Source of the DNA: Thermocrinis sp.
GTDB taxonomy: Bacteria > Aquificota > Aquificia > Aquificales > Aquificaceae
Reading direction: 5' to 3'
Assembly: GCA_028276475.1 (NCBI GenBank)
Contig: JAPYWH010000006.1
Coordinates: 1-62,230 of the forward strand
DNA: 62,230 bases
A program made the translations under genes and the position numbers. Under the pieces are notes generated by a model. That model had not been told where the DNA came from. It did not search any database and worked only from the letters and a program-made list of their open reading frames with translations. Below are positions 37,524 through 45,077 of the stretch, piece after piece (within the stretch, counting starts at the first letter, position 1; each line of letters opens with the position of its first letter).

Positions 37524-37871
37524 ATGCAACTTGGAGAGTTAAGTGAAAGGCAGAGGGAGTTTTTGCAAACTGTTTTTGAAATGGAAGAGTTGCCCTTAGA
37601 TCAGGAGTTGGAGGAGTTTTTGAACTCCAAAGGTTGCAAGCTTTATAGCTGTCTTGGTTGCGGAAAGCTCATATTTCACGATAACTACGAGTTTTGGAAC
37701 CTCACCGATTGCTGTGATGATAACTCCAAGCTGGTGGAAGGAGGGCTTTTGTGTGAAGTATGCTACGGCAAAAGCGCAGAGAACTTGAAGGATTGGATCC
37801 TGTTTAAACCCACCTATATGAAGCCCGTAGAGTTTAGAGGTAAGTTCAATGCCTCAGATAAAGAACTTTGA
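37524..37871 (+). CDS. Small protein with a treble-clef-like Cys cluster, unknown function
   Basis: 115 residues. An N-terminal helical region is followed by Cys pairs: CLGCGK (with an earlier Cys), a TDCCDD element and LLCEVCYGK, which look like zinc ligands. I do not recognise the family. Its last 23 bases overlap a DUF458 gene, so the two are probably co-transcribed and may share a nucleic-acid role. Starts with ATG without a Shine-Dalgarno site. Confidence 0.7.
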   Translation: MQLGELSERQREFLQTVFEMEELPLDQELEEFLNSKGCKLYSCLGCGKLIFHDNYEFWNLTDCCDDNSKLVEGGLLCEVCYGKSAENLKDWILFKPTYMKPVEFRGKFNASDKEL

Positions 37872-38289
37872 CGAAGTCAGGGAGTTTATAAAGAGCACCT
37901 CAGAGAAGACCGCCATATATGTGGGTTGTGATTCAAGGCAGGTAAATGATAGCACCCTCTTCGTGGTGGTGATAGTGGTTCATATAGACTCCTGCAGGGG
38001 TGCCAAGGTCTTTTGGAAGACGGAAAAAGTAAAGCGCATAAGGTCCCTAAGACAAAGGCTCATGGAGGAAGTAAGCAGGGCGGTTTACACCGCCTTGGAG
38101 CTCATAGATGTGGTGGGCAACAGACCCTTTGAGGTGCATTTAGACATAAACCCAAATCCACAGCACAACTCCTCTGTGATCCTCAAAGAGGCGATAGGCT
38201 TTGTGTTAGCACAGGGACTAAAGCCAGTGGTAAAGCCCAAAGCGATCGCTGCCTCCTCTGTAGCAGACTACATAACGGGAAAGTACTAA
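37849..38289 (+). CDS. DUF458/YkuK-family RNase H-like protein
   Basis: 146 residues. The sequence AIYVGCDSRQVNDSTLFVVVIVVH, RLMEEVSRAVYTALEL and HLDINPNPQHNSSVILKEAIGFV matches the DUF458 family, predicted to have an RNase H-like fold with acidic residues (Asp in GCDSR and LDINP). Function is unproven. It overlaps the upstream zinc-cluster gene and converges with fliN with a four-base overlap. Confidence 0.75.
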   Translation: MPQIKNFDEVREFIKSTSEKTAIYVGCDSRQVNDSTLFVVVIVVHIDSCRGAKVFWKTEKVKRIRSLRQRLMEEVSRAVYTALELIDVVGNRPFEVHLDINPNPQHNSSVILKEAIGFVLAQGLKPVVKPKAIAASSVADYITGKY

Positions 38290-38675
38290 AGAGCCTTTTT
38301 AACCCTCTCCTCCTTTTCCACAATGTCCGTGATCTTTACACCAAACTTTTCTTCCACCACAACGATCTCTCCCTTTGCCACCAATTTGCCATTTACCTTT
38401 ATATCCACGGGTTCTTCCACCAAGTTGTCCAATTCTACCACAGAGCCGGGACCTAAGTTCAGAATTTCTTCTAAGGTCAGAGTGGTGGAGCCAACCACTA
38501 CCTCTATGAGCAAGGGTAGGTCAAGGAACTTTTTGAGTTTTTCCTGAATATCCGGCGTCAAAACTTCCTTTTTTTCCTCCCTCTCTTTTTCTTCCTGCTC
38601 CTTTAATGCTTCCTGCCAGAGGGAGGATAGATCCTCACCTTGGGCTTGCGCTTCTTCCCTTTTTTCCTCTTCCAT
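38286..38675 (-). CDS. fliN: Flagellar motor switch protein FliN
   Basis: 129 residues. An acidic, low-complexity N-terminus (EEEKREEAQAQGEDLSSLWQ) precedes the SpoA domain (VVVGSTTLTLEEILNLGPGSVVELD, VNGKLVAKGEIVVVEEKFGVKITDIV). FliN forms the lower C-ring that binds CheY-P. It stands alone, apart from other flagellar genes. A minus-strand TATAAT at 38689-38684 ends eight bases before the ATG. Confidence 0.9.
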   Translation of the reverse strand: MEEEKREEAQAQGEDLSSLWQEALKEQEEKEREEKKEVLTPDIQEKLKKFLDLPLLIEVVVGSTTLTLEEILNLGPGSVVELDNLVEEPVDIKVNGKLVAKGEIVVVEEKFGVKITDIVEKEERVKKAL

Positions 38676-38683
38676 GGGAATAA

Positions 38684-38689
38684 TTATAT
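38684..38689 (-). promoter_or_regulatory. Putative -10 element for fliN
   Basis: TATAAT on the minus strand, touching the stop codon of the rrf2 remnant and ending eight bases ahead of the fliN ATG; no Shine-Dalgarno site intervenes. Confidence 0.5.
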
Positions 38690-38966
38690 TACTCTTTTAC
38701 CTGAATAGTCTCTCCGTGCTTTTCTTCAACTCCAGCCAACTCTGTAATGGTGGTGGAGGTCAAATATTCCATTATGTGCTCCCTAAGGGCTGTCCATTTG
38801 TCATGAACAGTGCAGGGTGAGCTTCGCCGTTCTTCACATCTTCCCGCTCTTAGGGCACAATAGTCTAAACGATTGCGATCTCCTCCACTTTAACAAGCCT
38901 ATCCCTGTTTAAAGCCAAGTAAGCAAGCGCCAGCAGGGCATACTTAACAGTTTCTGAGTAGATCAT
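38689..38966 (-). pseudogene. Rrf2/IscR-family regulator pseudogene with internal deletion
   Basis: This fills most of the 338-bp gap between fliN and the next gene. From an ATG at 38966 the minus strand encodes a textbook Rrf2 N-terminus (MIYSETVKYALLALAYLAL…VEEIA) but stops at a TAG after 33 codons. In a shifted frame the C-terminal part follows at once: DYCALRAGRC…CTVHDKW with the three family cysteines, then TSTTITELAG, ending at TAA 38691-38689. About 55-60 codons covering the DNA-recognition helix and wing are missing. The gene is clearly inactivated. Confidence 0.8.
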
Positions 38967-39013
38967 AATAATATAAATATACTCTCAAACAGAAAGCCTG
39001 CAAACTAACGGGC

Positions 39014-39856
39014 TTAAAAGGATCTAACCTTTATCTCCGAAAGACATCCTATGAACCTCAACCCAAAGTAAAAACCAAAGGCTTTAAATTTATAGCTATA
39101 AACCTTTAGCTGGTACCTTCCCTCCTCCTCAAGGTTCAGGGTAAGCAAAGGTTGGTCGTATATCTCCGATAGTCTTCCGTCTCTATAAACAAGCATTAGC
39201 ACCCTTTTGCCTTCCACCTTGAGGTTCAACTGCACCTTTGGGAGGGATGCATCCAGCGGAGGGTTCAACCTTGGAGGGCTGTATATGGAAAAGCTGAGCT
39301 CCCTACCCACCACGGGGTAAAAGGAGAGCATGCTATCGCAATCTGGATAGGCAAGGTTCCACCGTTTTCCCAAGACAAAGGAGTAGCTTGGGAACTCTCC
39401 CAAAGGGGTGGAAACGAGCACAGGAATGTCCGAAAGAATAGGCTTGCAATCCTTTGGGTTCAAAAGTCCGTAGGTGTCCTCCCTCTCCGAAAAGGTTATA
39501 AGCTCTGGTATGTACGCAAAGATAAAGTAAGAAAAGAGACTTAGCCCGCCCAAGTCTCTGTATCCATAGCCTTCTGGCACATCACCTCTTTTGATGCGTG
39601 GGGAGTAGTCAATGGAGTGTCCAAAAGAAAAGGCTATGTCCCTTTCCTCCAACAGCTTTTCCAATGACTTGAGCCTTCCAACACCTCCATCAATGGCAGT
39701 TTTTACACCAAAGACCACCTTACAGGTTTTCTGATAGGGCAGTGGGGCAGGCTTTGGGGGTGCATAATTTACATGAACTGCGTAAAAGACTGGAGTAAGA
39801 TGGTAAAAAAGGTAGCCAAAAATATAAAAGGACAGAAGCCACCTAATAACCTTCAA
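39014..39856 (-). CDS. Membrane-anchored protein of unknown function
   Basis: 280 residues: one N-terminal membrane segment (WLLSFYIFGYLFYHLTPVFYAVHV), then a presumably extracytoplasmic domain with beta-rich character towards the C-terminus. Three or four cysteines are scattered (KTCKVVFG, PKDCKPI, DCDSM, IGCLSE). I recognise no family. The start overlaps the glycosyltransferase gene by 14 bases, suggesting a cell-surface glycan or envelope role. It is the last gene of the tRNA-His-pepA operon. Confidence 0.6.
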   Translation of the reverse strand: MKVIRWLLSFYIFGYLFYHLTPVFYAVHVNYAPPKPAPLPYQKTCKVVFGVKTAIDGGVGRLKSLEKLLEERDIAFSFGHSIDYSPRIKRGDVPEGYGYRDLGGLSLFSYFIFAYIPELITFSEREDTYGLLNPKDCKPILSDIPVLVSTPLGEFPSYSFVLGKRWNLAYPDCDSMLSFYPVVGRELSFSIYSPPRLNPPLDASLPKVQLNLKVEGKRVLMLVYRDGRLSEIYDQPLLTLNLEEEGRYQLKVYSYKFKAFGFYFGLRFIGCLSEIKVRSF

Positions 39857-41279
39857 ACATTCCTTCCTCCTTTATTGTGTGTTTGTAGTTTTTTAACTTG
39901 TATATATGGAACTCTTTAATCACCTCTTCCCTCCAGCGGATGGGTAAAACCCTGTGTTCTATTATACCCTCAAAGCCCTCCAAAACCCTGCTATCAATGG
40001 GTGAATAATCCACGTATATGCCGTCTTTGCCTATGTAGTTCTTCATGCTTTCTCTCCAGAGGTCATACTGGTTCATACGCCTTCCAAGGTTTATACAGTA
40101 GGTGCGTGGATTTCCCTCTGTGTAAAAGGCAAGCTCTGCGGATATTTGATAGCGAGGGCTAAGGATTATTTCCTGCCCTGTGTAGAGTTTGCTCACCTCT
40201 TTACCCAGAAGTTCCCAGCCTATTGCCACTTTGACTGGGTCCCTATTTGGGGGCAAAAGTTTTTTTAACCCCACCTTGTCCAAAATTGGGCTAAAGTGGA
40301 GTAAGATAAAGAGGACAAAGCTCAAAGCATACGTGGGCTTCAAAAACCTGCTTTTGGAGAGATAATAGCTCGCCAGCAAAAAGCCACCAAAGTAGGCAAA
40401 GCCGGACCAGTTGGCTTCCACATGCTTTCTCAAAGACAGGGCTAAAAAGAACAGAAGGACGGGAAGAGACAACACTGTCAAAAAGCCAAGCCTTCTGTCC
40501 TTCCAGCCCAAAAGCCATCCCTTGAGCATAAAAAAGAAGGGAAGGATTGAAACCAAGAGCATCTGCCCTACTAAAAATTCCAAAAGGCTACTTGGGTTAA
40601 AAAGGCTTGCATGCTTGGTCGCCAAGGTGGAAACATGCTTAAAGGAAACAAACTGATGCTTGTAGTTCCAATAAAGCACCGGCAGGCTTATAAAAAGGGG
40701 TGGCAGTAGGCTAAGGTAGGTTTTGGCAGACCAAAGCACTTCTCTTTTGTATATGCTAAGGTAAAGCAAGGCTAAAGGCAAAAGAAAGACCGCCGGGTAT
40801 TTACTCAAAAAGGCAAAGCCGGAGAAAATGCCCAGCAACAGCCACCAAAAGGCGTTGTTTTTTTCCAGCGCATACCAAAAAGCCATCAGGCTCAAACCCC
40901 AAAAGAATATCAGCAAGGCGTCCGTAGTCATGAGAAGGGAGTTTATGGCTAAGCCCACGGAAAATTGTGGAAGGGTTGAAGAAATTACCGCAACTTTTTC
41001 GTCAAAGAGCCTTTTAACAAAAAAATAGGTAAAGATAGACATCAAAAAGGATAGAACGATCGGAGTGATCCTAACCGCCAGCTCGGTGTTTCCCAAAAGG
41101 GATGTGGTTAAAAAGTTTATGTATGCCACCATAGGGGGCTTTGAGTAGTAGCTCAGGTCCAAGTGCCTTGACCAATCCCAGTACTGGGCTTCCTCTGGAG
41201 TAAGGTCTAAGGGGGAATAAAGCACATAGAAAACCCTAAAGAGAAAAAGCAGAAGGTTAAAGCCCAAAACAAACTTCAT
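39843..41279 (-). CDS. Glycosyltransferase family 39-like (PMT/ArnT superfamily) membrane protein
   Basis: 478 residues with about ten hydrophobic segments. The first extracytoplasmic loop has the family pattern DLTPEEAQYWDWSRHLDLSYYSKPPMVAYI, including the acidic pair (EEAQYWDW) and the KPP. Such enzymes use polyprenyl-phosphate sugars to modify proteins or lipids; acceptor unknown. The start overlaps plsY by four bases and the stop overlaps the unknown membrane protein. Confidence 0.8.
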   Translation of the reverse strand: MKFVLGFNLLLFLFRVFYVLYSPLDLTPEEAQYWDWSRHLDLSYYSKPPMVAYINFLTTSLLGNTELAVRITPIVLSFLMSIFTYFFVKRLFDEKVAVISSTLPQFSVGLAINSLLMTTDALLIFFWGLSLMAFWYALEKNNAFWWLLLGIFSGFAFLSKYPAVFLLPLALLYLSIYKREVLWSAKTYLSLLPPLFISLPVLYWNYKHQFVSFKHVSTLATKHASLFNPSSLLEFLVGQMLLVSILPFFFMLKGWLLGWKDRRLGFLTVLSLPVLLFFLALSLRKHVEANWSGFAYFGGFLLASYYLSKSRFLKPTYALSFVLFILLHFSPILDKVGLKKLLPPNRDPVKVAIGWELLGKEVSKLYTGQEIILSPRYQISAELAFYTEGNPRTYCINLGRRMNQYDLWRESMKNYIGKDGIYVDYSPIDSRVLEGFEGIIEHRVLPIRWREEVIKEFHIYKLKNYKHTIKEEGMFEGY

Positions 41280-41857
41280 TTTTTAAAGCCGAGCTCTGTT
41301 CCCTCCAAAAGCCTTTTTATGTTCTCCCTGTGCTTGTAAAAGATAAAAACACCAATGATAAGGCTCATCAAAAAGAGCTTAAAGGGCAACAAAAAGAGGG
41401 ACAAGACCACCGCAAAAGTGCAAGCACTGAGGGAAGCCAAGGAAACATAGCCCTTTAGCTTAAAAACCAAAAGCCAAACAAAGAGGGAGAGGATGGCTAT
41501 GGTGGGAGAGACGCCCAAAAGCACTCCAAAGGCGGTTGCTACACCTTTGCCCCCTCTAAAGCCATGAAAGACAGGATATAGATGCCCCAAGAAGGCAAAG
41601 AGCCCCACAAAGAAGGTAGTCCAACTATCAAGACCAAAGTAAAACCTTGAGAGAAGAACTGGAAAAAAGCCTTTAAAAAGGTCCAGCAGAAAGACCAACA
41701 GGGCATACTTCTTGCCCAAAGCCCTTGCCACGTTAGTAGCACCCACGTTGCCACTACCGACAGCCCTCAAGTCTACGCCCTTACTCTTTGCCACCACCTC
41801 CCCAAAGAGCACAGAACCCAAAAGATAGGCAAAAACCACTAAAAGCAGTGCGTCCAT
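41276..41857 (-). CDS. plsY: Glycerol-3-phosphate acyltransferase PlsY
   Basis: 193 residues, five membrane segments. Conserved motifs GSGNVGATNVAR, GFRGGKGVATAFG and the C-terminal YKHRENIKRLLEGTE are present. It acylates glycerol 3-phosphate using acyl phosphate, the first step of phospholipid synthesis. It overlaps queH by 19 bases and the glycosyltransferase by four. Confidence 0.95.
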   Translation of the reverse strand: MDALLLVVFAYLLGSVLFGEVVAKSKGVDLRAVGSGNVGATNVARALGKKYALLVFLLDLFKGFFPVLLSRFYFGLDSWTTFFVGLFAFLGHLYPVFHGFRGGKGVATAFGVLLGVSPTIAILSLFVWLLVFKLKGYVSLASLSACTFAVVLSLFLLPFKLFLMSLIIGVFIFYKHRENIKRLLEGTELGFKK

Positions 41858-43077
41858 TGACCTTCCCCTATCTTTATTCCCAAGCGCTCCTCTAAGAACC
41901 TGCTACCGCTCCTGCCCAAAGACTCAGCACCTAGCAAGGCTACCGCCAAGCCCCCTTCCCTTATTTCTTTCTCTTTCTCTTGTATGAAATCACAGATTTC
42001 TTGTAGGCTGAAGCCCCTTTGGTCCTGTAGCGTATCCGCAGGGAAGCCCACGATTTTCTCAGCCCCTTGGGAACCCACCAGCAGAACGCTTGAGGTGTCC
42101 CAGGTAAGCTCCCCCTCTAATTGGGCGCTTACGGGTTTTTCCAAGAGCATTTCCCTGTAGCTTTTATCCACCAAAAAGGTAGGGTCTGAAATAGGGTTTA
42201 TATCCTCAAGGGGTCTATCCTGAAGCCTTTCCAAAAGCACCACCTTTAGTCCCTTTTTGTAGTAGAGGACATCCTCCGCCACTTCTTCTGGCTTGCCCTT
42301 TAAGATGCCCTTGATAGACCTTGAAAAGGGCACCACATAGTGAGGGATGGCTACCTCTCCCACCTTCAAGCTTGAATGTAGGAGTTTCCAGTTTAAAAAG
42401 GAGAACTCCCACTCTTTACAAGATAGACCGAGCTTTTCTGCAAAGAGCCGAACCTCTTTTATGAAGAGCCTTTCTTCCCTACTGCCCGGTCTTCTTCCTC
42501 CAAAGGATATAAGGTCCCACATTGCCTTTTCCTTCTTCTGTTTGAAGAGCCCGTATATGCATCCGCAGTAGTCTTGGTGGTAAAGCTCAAGCTCCTTTGA
42601 AAGCCTAAACATCTCCTGCGTGCCACCACCCTTTCTGTAGTCCAGCGCCAAAAACTCTATGCCTTCAGATTCTGAAAGCCTCCTGCCAACTTCCGAAAGG
42701 GTCTTAAAGTCCTTTTTTGGGCTCATCAAAAGGGTTGTGGTGAAGTGTGTGGCAGAGATCCCCTTGGCAAACCTCACAGACCTCTCCAGTCGGTAGTCAA
42801 AGCACACTTCGCACCTTTTTCCCCTCTCTGGTTCCTCTTCTAAGCCCTTTACCGCGTTCATCCATCTTTCCAGGTCGTACTCTCCTTCGTAAAGGGTAAT
42901 GCCCAGGTGATGGCACGTTCTTTCGGTTTCCAAAAGCCTGAGCCTGTATTCTTCGTATGGGTGTATGTTTGGGTCATAAAAGAAGGCACAGATCTCCGCC
43001 TGTGGAAAGTCTTCCCTGAGCCTTTTTAGAAAATAGACCGCATCGGGAGCACAGCATACATGCACCAATATTTTCAT
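41839..43077 (-). CDS. queH: Epoxyqueuosine reductase QueH with a large C-terminal extension
   Basis: 412 residues from ATG 43077, overlapping the pepA stop as ATGA. The N-terminal ~200 residues are QueH (DUF208): ILVHVCCAPDAVY with Cys8-Cys9, YDPNIHPYEEYRLR, KRCEVCFDYRLE and HQDYCGC supply cluster and reaction residues. QueH reduces epoxyqueuosine to queuosine in tRNAs with GUN anticodons. The remaining ~210 residues (from about FKQKKEKAMWDL) are not part of standard QueH and I do not recognise them. The tRNA-His (GUG) gene heads the same operon. Confidence 0.88.
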   Translation of the reverse strand: MKILVHVCCAPDAVYFLKRLREDFPQAEICAFFYDPNIHPYEEYRLRLLETERTCHHLGITLYEGEYDLERWMNAVKGLEEEPERGKRCEVCFDYRLERSVRFAKGISATHFTTTLLMSPKKDFKTLSEVGRRLSESEGIEFLALDYRKGGGTQEMFRLSKELELYHQDYCGCIYGLFKQKKEKAMWDLISFGGRRPGSREERLFIKEVRLFAEKLGLSCKEWEFSFLNWKLLHSSLKVGEVAIPHYVVPFSRSIKGILKGKPEEVAEDVLYYKKGLKVVLLERLQDRPLEDINPISDPTFLVDKSYREMLLEKPVSAQLEGELTWDTSSVLLVGSQGAEKIVGFPADTLQDQRGFSLQEICDFIQEKEKEIREGGLAVALLGAESLGRSGSRFLEERLGIKIGEGQWTHCF

Positions 43078-44531
43078 TGATATTTCTCCATCAAATACTC
43101 CACGCAAGTTCTAAGTCCAAAGCCCGTGGCACCCTTTGAGTAGTAGTCAAACTCCTCTTTGAAGTAAGCAGGTCCGGCTATGTCCAAGTGGATCCACTTT
43201 ATGCCCTCCTTCACAAACTCCTCCAAAAACATGGCGGCGGTTATGGCACCCCCATACCTTCCACCGGTGTTCAGAACATCCCCATCACCCTTCTTGATCT
43301 TCTCCCTCAGCTTTTTGTCGTCCATGGGCAACATCCAGAGCCTTTCCCCAGTCCTTTTGGAGACCTTTATGAGCTCCTCTCCAAAGGCTGGGTCGTTGGT
43401 AAAGAGCCCCGCGGTGTATTCCCCAAGGGCTACCACACAGGCACCCGTCAAAGTTGCCATATCTACGATCCAAGAGGGTTCTAAGTTTGACGCATAAGAA
43501 AGGGCGTCCGCCAAAGTAACCCTACCCTCCGCATCCGTGTTGTCTATTTCAATGGTCTTTCCGTTCATTGCCCTTATGATGTCGTCGGGTCTGTATGCGG
43601 TTCCGCTGGGCATGTTCTCCGCCGCACCTATGATCCCGTGCACCTCCACCGGGAGCTTTAACTGGGCAACTGCCTTCATAATCCCCAAAACAGTGCAGGC
43701 ACCCGATTTGTCCATCTTCATAGTCCTCATATAATCACCCGTCTTTATGTTCAGCCCTCCACTGTCAAAGGTCAAACCCTTGCCCACAAAGACCACCCTA
43801 TCCTTTGGCTCACTCTCCGGCTTATAGGTAAGGTGTATGAACCTGGGCGGTGTTGCGGAACCCTTTCCCACACTCCAAAGGGCGAGCATGCCCATCTCTT
43901 GAATTTGCTTTTCATCATATACCTTACACTCAAGCCCGTGCTCCTGCGCAAGCTTCTGGGCTATCTCCGCAAGGGTTATAGGGTTGATCACATTACCTGG
44001 CTCATTGACCAAGTCCCTTACAAACCTTTGGGCATTTGCCAAGATCTGCCCTATCCTTATGCCCCTTTCATCTCCTTTATAGATCTCTACCTTAGAAAGC
44101 TTTATCTCTTCCTCTTCCTTCTGGGTTTTATACTTGTCAAAGCGGTAATCGCCAAGGATGGCACCCTCCGTTATAGCTTGGGTGGTCTTTTCGTCCAAAT
44201 TTTCCCCCGCATACACAAAAAGGTTTTGGACCTTGTCCTTCTTTGCCCTTTTGACTATAAGGGCTGTCGCCTTTCTAAAGCTATCTATGTGCGCCTTCTC
44301 CTTTGGACCCAAGCCAGCTAAATACAGAGATATAACCTTTCCATCCCTCAAAAGGTTAAGCTTTGCAGTGGAGCCCTCTTTGCCTTTAAAGTCCTCCGCA
44401 GACATTAATAGCTTGGCATCCTGCACCAGGTCCTTTAAAAAAGCCAGGTTGGACTGATCATCCTCGTAGAACAGGATTGCTATAGGACATTGGACATCCT
44501 TTATGGTCTTAAGGGTGGAAAAGACTTCCAT
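43074..44531 (-). CDS. pepA: Leucyl aminopeptidase (M17 family)
   Basis: 485 residues. The metal and catalytic region is intact: FVGKGLTFDSGGLNIKT with Lys/Asp ligands, MKMDKSGACTVLG, and the family signature NTDAEGRVTLADAL. It releases N-terminal residues from peptides. The ATG has AAAGGAGG five bases upstream, directly after the tRNA-His 3' end, so tRNA and pepA share a transcript. Confidence 0.95.
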   Translation of the reverse strand: MEVFSTLKTIKDVQCPIAILFYEDDQSNLAFLKDLVQDAKLLMSAEDFKGKEGSTAKLNLLRDGKVISLYLAGLGPKEKAHIDSFRKATALIVKRAKKDKVQNLFVYAGENLDEKTTQAITEGAILGDYRFDKYKTQKEEEEIKLSKVEIYKGDERGIRIGQILANAQRFVRDLVNEPGNVINPITLAEIAQKLAQEHGLECKVYDEKQIQEMGMLALWSVGKGSATPPRFIHLTYKPESEPKDRVVFVGKGLTFDSGGLNIKTGDYMRTMKMDKSGACTVLGIMKAVAQLKLPVEVHGIIGAAENMPSGTAYRPDDIIRAMNGKTIEIDNTDAEGRVTLADALSYASNLEPSWIVDMATLTGACVVALGEYTAGLFTNDPAFGEELIKVSKRTGERLWMLPMDDKKLREKIKKGDGDVLNTGGRYGGAITAAMFLEEFVKEGIKWIHLDIAGPAYFKEEFDYYSKGATGFGLRTCVEYLMEKYQ

Positions 44532-44549
44532 GAATGCCTCCTTTGTTGG

Positions 44550-44626
44550 TGGGGAGGGTGACGGGACTCGAACCCGCGACCCGTGGATCCACAGTCCACT
44601 GCTCTACCAACTGAGCTACACCCTCC
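44550..44626 (-). tRNA. tRNA-His (anticodon GTG)
   Basis: The minus strand folds as a full cloverleaf: a 7-bp acceptor stem (GAGGGTG/CACCCTC), D-arm TAGCTCAGTTGGTAGAGCA, anticodon loop CTGTGGA and T-arm GGGTTCGAGTCCC. The extra 5' G opposite C73 is the tRNA-His identity feature, and the CCA end is encoded (44552-44550). A minus-strand TATAAT at 44647-44642 leaves a short leader. pepA starts 18 bases downstream. Confidence 0.95.
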
Positions 44627-44637
44627 TTAATGATAAA

Positions 44638-44647
44638 TAAAATTATA
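44638..44647. promoter_or_regulatory. Bidirectional overlapping -10 element, mobB / tRNA-His
   Basis: TAAAATTATA, identical to the apgM/flgJ element, reads TAAAAT on the plus strand (44638-44643), nine bases before the mobB ATG, and TATAAT on the minus strand (44647-44642), 15 bases before tRNA-His. Confidence 0.6.
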
Positions 44648-44651
44648 CCCA

Positions 44652-45077
44652 ATGGACAAAAAACTCAAGCTGGTATTCTTTGTAGGATATCACAACAGTG
44701 GAAAGACAACCCTTGTGGAGCAGGTTGCCAAAAGGCTCACGGAGATGGGCTACAAGGTAGCCTATTTAAAGCATGACCCAAAAGGGCACGCCCTAACAGA
44801 CAAAGAGGGCAGTGATACCCACCGACTCTTTCAAATACTTCCAAAGGTATGCATAGTCTCTCCGGGAAGGATCACTCTCTACGAACGCACCGAGGAGGAG
44901 CCGGAGGATTTGGTTCAAAGATACTTTTCTGGCTTTGACTTTGTCCTGTTAGAAGGCTGGAAATCAAAAAAGGGCTACAAAAGGATAAGCCTTAGCCCGG
45001 AACTGGAAGGCTTTCCCGCTTACGAAAAGAGTCTTCTGGAGGTCCTCAGCTACCTTTTTTCTGAAGAAGAACTTTAA
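44652..45077 (+). CDS. mobB: Molybdopterin-guanine dinucleotide biosynthesis protein MobB
   Basis: 141 residues. Walker A GYHNSGKTTLVEQV, then AYLKHDPKGHALTDKEGSDTHR and FVLLEGWK, all typical of MobB, a GTP-binding helper in molybdenum cofactor maturation. No Shine-Dalgarno sequence; leaderless start expected. It converges with the MidA-family gene, overlapping 32 bases. Confidence 0.9.
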   Translation: MDKKLKLVFFVGYHNSGKTTLVEQVAKRLTEMGYKVAYLKHDPKGHALTDKEGSDTHRLFQILPKVCIVSPGRITLYERTEEEPEDLVQRYFSGFDFVLLEGWKSKKGYKRISLSPELEGFPAYEKSLLEVLSYLFSEEEL

